A stretch of 64,000 nt of DNA, from assembly GCA_032433595.1 (NCBI GenBank), contig JASWJB010000085.1:1-64000 (forward strand), given 5' to 3'. A program made the translations under genes and the position numbers. A model generated the notes under the pieces. It ran no database searches. It was not told the DNA's origin and was given only the letters and a program-made list of their open reading frames with translations. Positions 10,567 through 22,391 of this stretch are shown one piece after another; within the stretch, counting starts at the first letter, position 1, and each line of letters starts with the position of its first letter. The stretch is from Conoideocrella luteorostrata (lineage: Eukaryota > Ascomycota > Sordariomycetes > Hypocreales > Clavicipitaceae).

Positions 10567-10802
10567 TGTTGAATTGATAGCAAAGGGTTTGAATTGATTT
10601 GCATTGATGGGAAGAGCTGTATTGCAGTGACGATTGAGCAAAAATTTCTCGTCTGACGGCCCTGTCTAAATCCCCTTATAAATCCCCCTAAAATCTGAGA
10701 CACGCCTGTCTCAGATTCCTGCCTTAGGCCCAGAGGCTACGTATCCTTTCTCTCACTGCCCGGGTATCCACGCATTTACTCTCACACACGTGTTATCCAA
10801 CA
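10567..10802 (+). mobile_element. Solo LTR, family B, TSD ATTGG
   Basis: Starts TGTTGAATTG and ends TTATCCAACA (TG...CA), 236 bp, flanked by exact 5-bp duplications ATTGG (10562-10566 and 10803-10807). It contains a CTTATAAATCC TATA box and the 11-bp hairpin at 10692-10717. A second copy lies at 32912. Confidence 0.9.
10692..10717. repeat. Perfect hairpin inside LTR B
   Basis: Arms AATCTGAGACA and TGTCTCAGATT with a 4-base CGCC loop, just downstream of the TATA box. It is conserved without change in the second LTR copy at 33037-33062. Confidence 0.85.
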
Positions 10803-10914
10803 ATTGGACACCTTTTGGAAAATCCTACTTTAGCGTTTCAAGTTTTCGGGAGCTGTCATGTCTAAACGATATATAATAAAAGGCTCATACTGAGAGCATA
10901 CAGCTATATCCAGC

Positions 10915-11085
10915 GGGAAAATTTAAAAGCTCCACTTCCTTTCTTGAACGAGATCCTGAGCGCTGGCCGCTTTAACCTGCTTAGCCCCTAAGCCGCCCTA
11001 AGCAACCCTGAGCAATCCTAAGCAATCCTGAGCTACTTTAAGTTATGTAATTTATGCTAAGTTTCAATAGTATATATAGTTTGTC
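10915..11085 (+). repeat. Dispersed repeat D, copy 1
   Basis: Shares about 170 bp with 16560-16735, including CTCCACTTCCTTTCTTGAACG and TTTAACCTGCTTAGCCCC. It then has three to four imperfect 10-bp units of the type CCTGAGCAAT. The element class is unknown. Confidence 0.7.
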
Positions 11086-11219
11086 GACCCAAAAGACACA
11101 CCCACCACTCACGTATACTGAGGTCTGACACACACCTAGCAACGCTCTGTACAATTCGTAGAAGGCTTCCCGCAAAGGCCTCCTGTAATTTGTAGTGACC
11201 TTTCTCTCGCTGAGATTAA

Positions 11220-11760
11220 ATAGTTATATAGGTTACTTGCCTCTTGTGAAGTAACTATATACTTTAATTAAATAAATTAATAAATAAATATATAAAGCTT
11301 AATATTTTAGTAAACTTTATAAAAAAACTTTTATTAATTCTTAATTAATTATTCTTTTTTTTAAAGTATAATTATATTACTTATAGCTATACTATTTAAC
11401 TTAACTAAACTAGTTAAATCTATAACGCACGTGAATTTAACCTTGTCACCCTAGAAGATTATTTCCGCCCACACAATAGTTATTACTTTATAGCTTTACT
11501 AACTAACTAAGGCTAAATAATACATATTTAATTACTAATTATAATTATAAAATAGCGTAATTATATTAAAGAAATTATTCTTATTAGCTTTACTACTAAG
11601 TACTTAGATTTAGCTAAGGTATAGTATAAAGCTAACTTATTTTAGCTTTATATTTATTATTAAAGAAATTTATAAAAGGCTTTAAATACTATAGTATTAA
11701 TTTTATATTATATTTACTTCGTAAGTAATATTATATAATATAATACACTTTATATTTCTT
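11220..11760. other. A+T-rich island
   Basis: About 540 bp made almost only of TA, AT and TTA runs, with TAAGTA/CTTAAT words repeated. It looks like a repeat mutated beyond recognition (RIP-like). No coding frame survives. Confidence 0.6.
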
Positions 11761-12049
11761 CGCAGCTGATAGCACAGGTGTATGCAGGCTGATCCTTCGG
11801 AGCGCTTCTGTGGGCATGTCTATTAGTCCACGTAGCATCTGAAGCGAAACAGAGCACTCAGCCACAGTGATAGAGAACTCATTGCTCGCTACCTCCTCTG
11901 GCGGTGCTAAGCCGAACTGTAGTTATCCAGCTGCTCAGGAGTCTCGACGTCTTCTAATAATTCTGTTCTTATCGTAGTCTTCAGACTAGACAGGAGAGTT
12001 CTCATCATCCTCGGCATCGTAGTTACTGCTCTGTGAATGGCCAAGATTG

Positions 12050-13543
12050 CGGGTGAGCCACTTGTGGGTGAGGCAGTCTTCGGCCGCGTAGCGGAATTCT
12101 GTATCAGGCACCAGCATGTTATCCATCATGTCAACTGTAAACCGTTAGCCCTAGTTTCGAACAATATGCAAAGAAGGACGCGCTAATAGGTAGTATCACC
12201 GACAGAGTCCCAGTACGGGGACGGGTAGTCAAAGCGAGCAGAAATGATCTGTTTCACTAGAGCTATTGAATTGTCGTCGGTGCGCAATTCCTTAGCGAAA
12301 GGAGTAGAACCGCAGAGGCAAGTATACAGCACCGCACCGAGGGAGCAAATGTCAACTGCTGTGGTGTACCGGCAGCTCTTGGGATTTGCTAAGATTTCCG
12401 GCGCAATTTACTCCGGGGGTGCCGCATAGCGTGGTGAGAAAAGACACGCGATCTAATATTTTGGCGAGGCCGAAGTCGGCAACCTTGACGTGTAGGTCGT
12501 CGCTCATCACAAGGATGTTCTCCGGTTTGATGTCCCTGTGGACAATGTCACGTTCGTGCTGCTATCGTTAGCTTTTGAGTCTGGTCTTGCAAGAGAAGGG
12601 AAGGCCACCAACAAGATATTTGATGTCCTGAGGAAGCTGCTCAAAGATACGCCTGGCTTTGCCTTTGGACATGTACCGCTCGGCGCCTAAGTAATGGAAG
12701 AGGTCTCCTGTTGGTGCAAGTTCAATAACCTAGTAGGCGTTGGCCATTTCATTGAACGCGTCCATCAAGCATATGACATTTCGATGACTCACGCTCATGG
12801 GGATACCAACTTCGGCTTGCAGGCTGCCTTCTGACAGTTCAACCTTCCTGCCAGACTTGGAAAAAACTTTGACCGCGAATTGCTTCCGTGCCGACTTCTC
12901 AGTGCATCGGTACACTTCGCCAAAGTTGCCACTGCCAAGTTTGTCCTTTTTTGAGTATCGCTGCGAAAAGGCAATGCTGCTTCTGTCGATGGGATATCGG
13001 AAGGTGAAGCGCGACTTGTGTACCGTGATCATGTCACCGTCCTTGATTTAGCGTCGCTGGTTGCAGCTGATAGGCTTGCCTCGCACCAAAGCCCGCTGCT
13101 CGAGAAGCTCTCCAGCAACGCAATAGAGTCAGAACCGTTACTCTCCGAGAAAAGAAGTCAGTGCCGTTCGGAGACTGCGGCGTCGCGAATAACAAAGTCT
13201 TTAGTCAGTCAGTCATCGGTTTAATAGTTTAGTAGCGAGAACGGGAATGGTACTTGTCGCATTCACGATGGCTGCCGATCAAGTAGCCGCACGACGCGAT
13301 ACCGCTGACTTTGGTACGCTCGTACACCTCTTCAGCCTGTAAAGCGCCATTGTCACAATATGCGTTCGTCTGGCGCCTCGTCAGTGGCAAGCTTCGTGGC
13401 ATCTGCTGCAGACATGCTCTGCGACGGGAGCAGTCAGGCAACGTTGAGGATCAAAATAACAAATAGCCAGCAGGAAAATCACCGCTTGGTAATATACTTA
13501 CGCGAACTCGCTTTAGCCGACGATTTTTGTACTGAGAGGTCAT
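12050..13543 (-). pseudogene. FHA-kinase (Cds1/Rad53/Chk2-like) pseudogene
   Basis: The minus strand carries, in order, a short first exon (ATG 13543, 14 codons) with a textbook intron (GTAAGT donor at 13501, CTGAC branch, CGCAG acceptor). FHA remnants follow (CGYLIGSHREC near 13290; SESNGSDSIALLE near 13110), then a kinase domain: LGSGNFGEVYRC glycine loop, AVKVFSK lysine, [20 protein letters not shown], and a C-terminal SPYWDSVGD plus CLTHKWLT. Domain order and the FRYP linker match checkpoint kinases of the Cds1/Rad53 type. It is dead: a TAG at 12730-12732 after the hinge region, a frameshift plus TAA in the CGTP-EY-APE activation segment near 12420, and several stops in the FHA part. A true checkpoint kinase should exist elsewhere, so this is probably a decayed duplicate. 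Confidence 0.8.
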
Positions 13544-14178
13544 GGCGGCGAAGTTAAAGATTGGTGGGCAGAGCCGCGCGTCAGTGAAAGGGAAGTGGGA
13601 AAAAATAATTATGACGTATTTAACGCAGTTGGATATATACAGCGGATGCATCGAGGCCGCTGGCTGCGGTGTCCACATGTCGCTAGCTGGGTGGTCGCCG
13701 GCTGGGTCGTCCCGTCCCGGTGGTTGCACCGTGCCTGCAACCCCGCCGCGCACAAGCTCACGCTGAGCCACCCTGAGCAGCGCGCTACCAATGGACACGT
13801 GTGGCCTCAGAAATTTTCTCAAGGGTTTTATCTGGTTCTTTCAAGTGGTAGCACGCTGCTTGCTCTGCGCCGTCCATTCTACATTGTTCAAAGAATTATT
13901 GACAAAGGTATTTTCATCATCTGAAAAACAGGCATGGTGAAGTTTGTAGCGTAAGCATTTTTAAGGGCCAATGGTAGGGCTGCATACTACTAGAACTCTA
14001 TTTTCAGGGGGCGCGAGTGCCTAATTGATTGTGCCTCCTCAGAATGCCTAGAAGAACTTATGAGGTACACCCATGGTTTCTCAGTGGAACCAGTGCACCG
14101 CCACACCCTGCAGCAGAGAAGGGCTCCCACTATTATCCTTGTTGAACGCTGAGATTGAAGCCACCGGTTTTTTTTTGG
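13544..14178. other. Intergenic
   Basis: A GC-rich patch (13660-13760) with a CCTGAGCAGCG word like repeat D, then unique sequence. No gene seen. Confidence 0.4.
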
Positions 14179-14727
14179 TCAATATCGAAACGGCTTGAGC
14201 TCGAGGGTATCCAGTGCCACGAGGTCAAGCCCGTTTTTGCTTGCTATGCACAGCCCTGACTCGGTCAAAGACATTTCTGATGACTTGTAAGGAATATAAA
14301 ATTCCTTCCATAATTTGAGGTCGATCGCACTTGTGGCTGGCGGCTCAATACAGCTTTGACTGTCGGTAGCCTTGACTCTGGAAGCTTCGACCTCGAGTAC
14401 CTTTACTGTGCTGGAAGACATGGATGTTTTGAGACAACAAATCAAGTGCTTGCCCATAGAGCGGCCCTCTATGAAAGTGTTGCAGTCAATCTGAATTGTC
14501 TGCAGCATCTGAAATGTAGGTGGACTGCTGGGGATAGCGGAGATTGCGTAAACCTGAAGGTTCCCACGCGCAAGTACTACAAGCAGCTGAAACACTTCAA
14601 GTACTGCAATCTGCTTGACGTCGGTCGCCGCTAAAATCCTCGTTGCTGCTTGCCTGGCGTCAGAATCTGCCATGTAGACTCCTGTATTGGTGCTAAACAG
14701 GACTCTTCGTCCATGGTCTGGTGAACG
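14179..14727 (-). pseudogene. CNH-domain fragment (Rom1/2-type Rho-GEF tail)
   Basis: The frame from 14727 to the stop at 14179 reads RRVLFSTNTGVYMAD, then VKQIAVLEVFQLLVVLARGNLQVY, a LICCLKTSM strand, FYIPYKSSEMSL and LCIASKNGLDLVALDTLEL. This is the strand pattern of the citron-homology (CNH) domain found at the C terminus of fungal Rho1 exchange factors. Only about the second half of a CNH domain is present. The frame is blocked upstream by TGA at 14728-14730 and ends before the usual last strands. No DH or PH domain is visible nearby, so this is a broken fragment, not a working GEF. Confidence 0.65.
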
Positions 14728-15779
14728 TCAGGAGATGTGGCTATAAAGGTACCATTCATGGCAGTTCCTACCGATAGTAGTGACACATCTCATCTTCATC
14801 CGACCTTCGAACAAGCCCGTTGGAATTAATTTATGTTTCAAAATTGCCGCCGCGGGGAAGCTCGCGCTTGTCTGCTGGTTGGTTGCGATTAATTGCTGTA
14901 TTTGGTCCGAACCGAAATTGGTCTCGCTAGAGTTTATATAAGCCAGATGCGTGGCGTTCGCGAGGTTTGGATACCTTTCGATCGTCTCGTATTTCAACGA
15001 AGCTAAATTTCAAGCCTGTCCCATTGTTGGCTGAATCTTGCGCTTTACGAGTTTCTGCGCAACTAAATGCAACGGTGGTGGTGGCGCAGCACACTACGTT
15101 GCCCGTAAAGGCATCTTGCTGTGATTAACTGCGCCTCTTTGAATGACGAATCACTTATCCACGTGATAGTGCTGTGGGAGGGAGCGCGTGCTGTTGATCG
15201 TGGCCGTCTGGACCCGTTATGACGTGAGCAGCTTGAATGGCAGCCTCTGTCGACTGAGAAGAAGAGAAGAAGGAAGTGTGCAACGCGCTTTCGTATGGGC
15301 ACCTAGGTGCGCCCCATATTAATTCCTTCATATGCCCCCGTATTAAGGCAAGTGCGTCTTACGCTGGTGCCTGCCAGCCATGCCTGCGCGTTCCGGACTC
15401 CACTGGGAGACCTACTAGAGCGCGAGTCTCCCAGCTCCTCTTGTTAGGCTCAAGGCTGCGAAGTATGGTATGACGAAGCTGATGGTCACCTCCAGTTGCA
15501 CTGCGCCAATGTAGCTCTATTTCGAGAAGCAGCAGTGCCTAATTCCCGCCAATCTGTGCGTCATTCCGCGACCAGTTCATTCGGATTTTCAAGTCGTCTA
15601 AATGACGAAGAGCAACAGGCGATCTAGGGAGTGCTTGAGAGACAGGATTTTAGCTCTTAAAGCGACAAATAAATAAAAAATTTCAAGATAAAAAAAATCG
15701 CTACTTAGGCGATATCAACGTGTGGAATTCTTGGAGAGATAATACTTTGCGTAGCTGTGTAAAGGTAACAGTCAGAAAT
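14728..15779. other. Intergenic
   Basis: A minus-strand open frame at 14728-14997 might extend the CNH-type gene but shows no motif I can place. The remainder is unique sequence with no gene. Confidence 0.4.
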
Positions 15780-15979
15780 TGTTGGAATCTTGCCGCCAAG
15801 CACACAACAAGAGCACGGAGCGAGTCACGTGGTCACCTTTCGGCCACCCTATTTATACGAGCATCGTAGGCATCGTATCTTGACTTGTTTTTCCCCTCTT
15901 AGATAGACCTGACTATTATTGAATATATTGCATTTGAAGCCGATGATCTAGATCATTGCACAACCCTGTGCAACCCACA
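15780..15979 (+). mobile_element. Solo LTR, family A, TSD GAAAT
   Basis: Exactly 200 bp, TGTTGGAATC ... CAACCCACA, flanked by perfect 5-bp direct repeats GAAAT (15775-15779 and 15980-15984). It contains CACGTGGTCACC, a TATTTATACG box and the end block CCTGTGCAACC. This is the best-preserved copy of the family and serves as its reference. Confidence 0.93.
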
Positions 15980-16371
15980 GAAATAGCGCGTTTTATTATG
16001 TTTGCCTAAAATTCTAGCAGTACTTATTGTTACGCGCTGGATACGGCTAGTGGGTTGCTGGACGTAACACGTTCGTTGTCGGTATTAGCTGTTATATTAG
16101 TATTATGAAAATGTAAGTAAAGGTAATACAACAAAGCAATGCACAAGTTAGATCTCAGATAGTTGTAAGGTAGTTGTTGATTCTGTCTGCTGACGGGCTG
16201 GATTCGACCTTTTATACGTCGGATCCGTCACGTGAGTGACCAACGCAGCCTATGTCAGATCTAGCTATCTATTTATACAACAGTTATAGAGGACTAAGAG
16301 TTACAACAGTAGTTCCATGTCCTATGCTCCTTTAGGGGACCTAAGCGATTAAGGTCACTAGACGGAATATA

Positions 16372-16372
<1 letters not shown>

Positions 16373-16402
<30 letters not shown>
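16373..16402 (+). repeat. (ACT)10 microsatellite
   Basis: Ten uninterrupted ACT units between unique flanks. Confidence 0.95.
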
Positions 16403-16404
<2 letters not shown>

Positions 16405-16554
16405 AAAATCTTAAGCACGTTTGGACTATAAGTTATAGACACAGCTAAATAGTACTTAATGCAAAGGAAGAGAAAGTACAATAGGTAGCAAGATTTTTAA
16501 AGGATAAATAGCATCTGGGAAAAGATAACATAGCAGGGTCTCTTTCCACTATTA

Positions 16555-16735
16555 ATACATCTATATCGAGCGGGGAAAACTAACTGCTCCACTTCCTTTC
16601 TTGAACGAGTTCTTGGGCTGTGGCTGCTTTAACCTGCTTAGCCCCTGAACCCCAGTGAGCAACCCTGAGCCGACCTGAGCAATCCTGAGCTGCTCTGAGT
16701 TATGCAAGTTATGCCGTGTTCTAATAGTATACGTG
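16555..16735 (+). repeat. Dispersed repeat D, copy 2
   Basis: Same order of blocks as 10915-11085: CTCCACTTCCTTTCTTGAACG, TTTAACCTGCTTAGCCCCTGA, then CCTGAGC-type units, and TCTAATAGTATACGTG at the end. Confidence 0.7.
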
Positions 16736-16912
16736 GCACCCTAACTGGGCTCCGTACTCGTTATTTTCATTGGTGGCGCCGGCCCCCATCCGGCGGGAGT
16801 AGCCGTGTCGCGGAATGTCCCAGGCCGCTCATTGTGACTGCGAGTAGGCCCCCCATCACCTAGCAATATCAATCCGCACTACATTCAAGACGCAACGATG
16901 TGCTGGTTTATA

Positions 16913-18037
16913 CTATTTCCCTGGGTGGTGGCTCTGTGATAAATGCCCGTGGGTATCAACAGCCCCAATCTTGTCACCCTCGCCATCGGGATACGCTACG
17001 CCTGCATCGCGAGTCAGCCGCCGTCTGGTTCTCATGTTATTTCTTTTTGGAGGAGAAGACTTTGCTTTGTACTCACCGAAAAGTGGATGCACCAACCAGC
17101 CCGGCTTCATCATGTCGACGGAGCGAGCGCGCGTCCAGTCATCCAGCTTCTGCCAATTGATGCACTGGTGCATGGTAGCATTGGCGACGGGAATGCGACT
17201 GTTGTCATGCCACTCAAACGTAATCAAGCCAATGTCCCCATGGCACATGGAAGACTGGCGAAGGAAGTCGATGCAGTGCTCTGCCAGAATGTTAGCCTGC
17301 TGCCTGCCTGCTCAGCAGAGTTAAGCGCCGGGACGTACCGTTGTGCAACCGGTTCATCTCATGCTGCTCAGGCGTAAGGTCGCCGAAGTAGTAGTCGGGA
17401 TACATGTATTGGTGCAGGCGCTTAAGGCAGTGCAGCTCGTGGTAGACATTGAGCGTGCCGAGGTAGCCGCCGCCTTCGGGGAGAGCCACGCCGATGTCGA
17501 GGCGTCCGTAATGATGCATGATTTCTGGCTCAATAATAATGTTCTCATCTGCGAATTCGTGAGCATGAACTTAAATCACCTTAGAGCAGAGCACATGAGC
17601 TTACAGTTAAGAAGATCATGCCAGGCTTTGTCAAGATCAGCGCTGGGTCGGCCAGAGTAGGAGCCCTTTTCCTGGATGCGATCCTCGAGCGTGAACTTGT
17701 GTTCCTCCCACTTTATCGCAGGAATCGCGGGTGCTTCCACCTCATCAGCACAAATCATTCAGATCAAGACATGAACAAGACACAACGCACAAACAGGTAG
17801 CCCCTCCACTCTCCCGTTCTTCACTTTGCTGTGGACAACCACATACAGGATTCCGGCATATAGCGTGAAGAGCATCAGATGGCCGACGACGAGAACCGTG
17901 GTTTTCTTCCACCACGGCTCATGGTACAGAGGATTTGGCAAGCGCGAAGGTCTCCTCTTTTCAATCAGACCCTCGCTGTCGTCATCCCTTTGGTCAAACG
18001 AGTCTCGCGACGAGGCACCGCCGCTGGACATGTTCAT
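16913..18037 (-). CDS. UstYa-type oxidase (DUF3328), 293 aa, 4 introns
   Basis: Exons by splice signals: 18037-17795, 17740-17605, 17548-17339, 17280-17077 and 17001-16913; all phases agree and give 293 residues. A cytosolic acidic N terminus is followed by one membrane helix (about residues 45-68). The two family signatures are HELHC (163-167) and HC...RQ...MCHGD (198-212), with the usual NW-KLDDW end near 240. UstYa proteins are copper-type oxidases that close rings or modify side chains in dikaritin RiPPs (ustiloxin, phomopsin, cyclochlorotine type) and in some other pathways. No precursor peptide with repeated cores and KR sites is visible nearby. A drug-type MFS gene starts 1.25 kb away, and a broken second UstYa gene lies 7 kb on. 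The last intron has a GTGAGT donor, CTGAC branch and GCAG acceptor, which fixes the C-terminal frame. Confidence 0.85.
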
Positions 18038-18439
18038 GATGGGGTAACGAGCGGGCTTTTGAGCCGTCGCGAGGATGGATTCTTGACCCCAGTCGCCCAG
18101 GCAAACCTGCTAGCAAAGCAAGCAACACCAAAGCACACTGGTCTGGCTCTCCCGTCTCGTGGAGCGCCATGCTCCGTCAACTAGCCCCTGGAATAACGAT
18201 GCATAAACTAAGAAATCTCGAAGACAAAAATATCCATCTCTTGTACAAAATAAGGCTACCGCAGCTAGCAAAAGGTGTGTCGTTCCATATCAAAGGCAAG
18301 TCGCTACAGTGCATAGAGGCGAGCCACCGTGCACGTGCTGGCACCAAGTAAACTGCAAAGCGAGCTGACTCCTCGGGTTCCTTCGTTGCATGCATACGCA
18401 GTGTCAATCTGCCCCCGCACCCCCGCGATGTAATGCAGT

Positions 18440-18564
18440 GATTAGCTAAACCAGAATAAGTCAAGCTATGATGCCTACGATACCCGTATAAATAGGGTGG
18501 CCGAAAGGTGACCACGTGACGATATCCGTGCTCTTGTGGTGTGCTTGGCGGCGATATTCCAACA
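18440..18564 (-). mobile_element. Truncated LTR, family A
   Basis: Minus-strand start TGTTGGAATATCGCCGCCAAGC at 18564. It matches the 15780 copy through CACGTGGTCACCTTTCGGCC and TATTTATACG to about 18445, then the match ends. The distal ~75 bp of the LTR is missing. Confidence 0.8.
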
Positions 18565-19288
18565 CATGCTTTCTCGGCTCAGGCGGCATGGTACTTTTGC
18601 TGCAGCATGCGTGGACTGGCTGTGCATGCATGCCTGCACATTATGCACTGGCCATGACTGTGCTCACCGCTACCTTCCCGCCCTTGCTTAGTGTTCTCGC
18701 TCACTCTATCACATAACGACTCTTTGATCTATGTGCACCTTTGTCCACCTGCGCGGAAAGCCATGACTTTTGGGCCGAGGAAGGACTCGAGGCAGTAGAC
18801 TCATAGATGGCAAACATACAGCCTCGAACAAGGTACCTACTCTTCTAAGCCAGGCACCAGGCTACGCTAGCGTTGCGGCGTCTGGGGTCGGCAACCGTCG
18901 GCTGATTCCGCTGTTGCCTGAAAGAGCAGCCCTCCGTAATTTCCGGAACCTGCACCCGCAGTAGCCCCGCCAGTTAACGCCAGCCCAGTCTCCACTAGGG
19001 CTGGCCGTCTCGTTATCAATCAGTCACCGGTCCGACTCTTTACACGATACCTGGTAACTAGCACCTCTCTCCATAGCGATCAGGTAACTATCGTTCAAAA
19101 ATGTCTGGTCGGTGTCAGTTCAGTCAGTGCTTCCCCCGGCCCCGGCTGCACACTCGTTACCAATCAGTCCTTCCCTCCTTCGCACCCAAACACAAAAACC
19201 AGCTCCCGCCAGCCCGCCAGCATCTTGTTATTTCTGCCATTGTGCTTCTAGAGTGATCCCGACAAAGAACAGACCCAAAGTTTTTGCC
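18565..19288. other. MFS promoter region
   Basis: Unique sequence upstream of the transporter start at 19289, with CT-rich stretches close to the gene. No gene. Confidence 0.4.
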
Positions 19289-20905
19289 ATGTCGCAAGAA
19301 GAAAAAGCCATCGATTCGGCTGAGTCGGCGTTGTCGCGTGATGAGATCCGCGAACAGGAAAGACTGACAGGCCTGCTTGACGAACATGGCGTACGTTGAA
19401 AATCCCCCTTGCGAAAAGCATCATGACTACTGACAACGGCAACCGTGATAGGCCACCTGGGACTCGTCCAAAGACCCGTACGATCCGTACAACTGGTCGG
19501 GTTGGCGCAAGGTGTCTCTCGCCATCATCATCTCGCTCGGCCAGCTCATCACGCTCATGTCGGCTAGCATGATGGCCGCCGCGCTGCCTCAGATTGGCAC
19601 CGACCTGCAGCTCGGCAGCTCGGCCACGCAAATCACCTTTTCCATTTACATCCTCGGCCTTGCTTTCGCGCCGTTTCTCGTCGCCGCCCTATCCGAAATG
19701 TACGGCCGTCGCCCCATCTGGATTGCGAGCAACCTCTTCTACGTCTTCTGGAACGCCATGTGTCCCGTCGGCCCTTCTGCAGGGCTCATGACGGTTAGCC
19801 GATTCTTGGCCGGCTCTGGCGCGAGCGCAGGCATCACGGTGAGTGCCGCCGTAAAAAATTGAAATTGTTCCTTGCCTTGGACAATCATGCCAACAGCCTA
19901 GGACAGCTTACCGGCCCCGTCCTGGCAGACATGTATCGCGCGGAAGAGCGCGGACGCTCTCTCGCCCTGGCCACGTTCATCCCGTACATGGGACCCGCGC
20001 TTGGCCCGATTGTCGGTGGTGTTACCTCGCAGCACCTACCGTGGAAATGGCTATTCTGGATCCTGTCCATATTCGACGCAGGCATCGTGCTGGTGGGCTT
20101 CTTCTTCCTGCGGGAGACGTATACGCCTGTGCTTCTCGAAAGGAAAGCCGCTAATTTGCGTCGTGCGGATGGCGACGCACCAGCGCCTGTGGGAACTTGG
20201 GATCGTGGCTTCTATCGCGACATACGCACGCGACTCGGGGCCAACCTTGTGCGGCCGCTGGGTCTGCTAGCTCACCGGCCGGCCATCCAAGTGATTGCGG
20301 CCATCATGGCGCTCAACTTTGCTGTCTACTGCCTGCTTCTCTCAACGTATGCTACACTTTGGATCGATCGGTACAACGAGAGCGAGACGATTAGCAGTCT
20401 CAATTACATTGCGCTGGCCGTCGGCACCATCACGGCTTCGCAGGCGGGTGGCCCGCTAATGGACTGGATCTATGCGCGCATGAAGGCGCGGAATGGCGGC
20501 GAAGGAGTGCCCGAGTTCCGCGTGCCATTTTTGATCCCCGGCATCGTCATGATGCCCGTCGGCATTCTTCTCTACGGTTGGGCGGCAGAGAAGAAATTGC
20601 ATTGGATGGTAGTGGACGTGGGCACCGTCATCTTTGTGTGCGGCAGCTTCGTGCTGGGCCAGGGCATCCTGGCGTACATGCTTGATGAGTTCAAGCACGC
20701 CGCCTCGGCCAATGCGGCGGCACGAATGCTTTCCAACATTCTCGGCTTCGTCTTCCCCATCTTTGCGCCGGCCATGTACCAGTCGCTGGGCTACGGGTGG
20801 GGAAACACGGTATTGGGCTTTATCTGGGTGATCTGCGGCTTCCCCATTCCCGTGCTGCTATGGATATATGGACCAAAGTTGCGAGCCTTGGGACGAAAGG
20901 AGTAG
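19289..20905 (+). CDS. MFS transporter, DHA1 drug:H+ antiporter type (495 aa)
   Basis: Exons 19289-19390, 19452-19838 and 19907-20905 give 495 residues with matching phases. The second acceptor is the CAG at 19904-19906, since the nearer AACAG and CCTAG acceptors shift the frame. A 45-residue acidic N terminus with a DPYNWSGWRK entry motif is followed by 12 membrane spans. Motif A is SEMYGRRP (loop 2-3), the motif-C region is SRFLAGSGASAGIT with GPVLADMYRAEERG, and a central loop of ~70 residues is present. This pattern is typical of fungal multidrug exporters of the plasma membrane. The neighbouring UstYa gene suggests export of a peptide-like metabolite, but that is inference; such transporters are abundant. 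Confidence 0.88.
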
Positions 20906-22391
20906 CTGGCAAGGCAGGCGATTTTTCTTCTTTTACTCAAGATACAATGGAGTTATCGTTAGCCGCGAGCCGCCACCATCTGCAAGTTGGCGATGGGGAG
21001 CTTGGGATCGGCCGATGGATTTACAGGCACAATATATAGCAGGGTGTGCACGCGGGCTGCAAGGACAGGGAACTTGGCACTATGGCGTCTGTTCTGCTGA
21101 TCTTATAGAGCAAACAAAACCAAACAATTTTGCAACATGCAGTTACGAAGCCGGTGATGATGATTTTATGATTTCGTTGCGTCACCTGGTCTCCTCGTAG
21201 ATGTCAAGACGAGTCCCCTGGTCATGGCACCAGACTCAAGCACCATTCGGTGAGATGTCGATGCCAAGAGACAAGGACTGATACATCTAGCGCTACTCCG
21301 TACAGTGGGGTGCAAGAAGCCGATACGTGTCCACGCACCTCACGCACTTCAGAGAACGGCAATGGCTCGCGTCGATACCTTTTATGTCTTGACCCCTTGT
21401 TTGGAATGATATACTTTTGCAGGTTAGAGTGACTTTCGAAGCTTGAGATTTTATTACATTCCCTACATTTGACATTGGTATTTCTTCTTTTCACGGCTTT
21501 TTTATCTCTCCTATTGTTAAGCGTCGCTATTGTGCTCTTTTACAGTATCATAGCTCCCAGTACGGAAGGAAGGTACTCAGGATAATATTTAACGTTAGAT
21601 GACGATATCACTTCAATTTGGCAGTCTGCTGCTCTGTCACGACCGGGGTTCTGATATAGCAGAGTGAAGGGCAAAACTGCTTATGCATTCCGTTGCTTGC
21701 TAGCGACGAGGTCGACCCTACAATTCTTGTGCAGAGTTCCAAATCTAGGTTGCTTTGACGATATAAATAAATACACTCAATGTAATGTCAAAATGTGTAC
21801 CGTTTATACATGCTCTTAGGTGTTAAGCAACCCACAACGGTGGGTGCTGAGTCTCAGGTCCGACGACATTAAGATTGCGGCGTGGAGTGATCATGAACCG
21901 TTCCAGGAGGCAATGGATGTGCTGGGTCAGCGGGTACTTTTTTGTAGAGTGGTGTTGATGATTGCTGCCTTTCCTCGGCGTTTCACGCCTGAGTCACCCA
22001 CATCGCATGTATGGAAACACTCCGGTGGCGTTCCTTGCACAATCTTGACGGAAAACACGATCCCCGATGCTAGCTCTAATGCTTAGAACAATGCTCTCGA
22101 CCTGGATTCCCGCACTCAACACCTCGTTCGAGCGCTTCGCTTTTGTTGTTGAGACGAATAAGAATGCGCTGAATGTTTCCATTCTTGTAGTAGCCACAGC
22201 AGCGGTATCAAAATTAATTATAAAGGGCATACATTTCATCTCAACCTAGCTTATACAGGCATTTTTCCTCCATTCATTGCTCCGCCTACTTCTGTATCCT
22301 ACCAATTCATATTTGCAAAATTTTCTACCCTCTAGGCTACTACAACGATAGACATGCAATTTACTCAGTTCGTCACCAGACATTAATTCTC
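20906..22391. other. Intergenic
   Basis: No recognisable gene. CTACTCCGTACAG at about 21294 is one of the CGGAGTA-type motifs of this genome. Confidence 0.4.

Noticed and set aside
16112..16282. Possible further LTR (TGTAAGTAAAGG ... TATACAACA)
   Set aside because: It has TG...CA ends, CACGTGA and a TATA-like word, but the flanks GAAAA and GTTAT do not match and no second copy is clear in the window.
16373..16402. Regular short repeats as a CRISPR-like array
   Set aside because: Simple (ACT)n microsatellite without spacers; CRISPR is not expected in a fungus.
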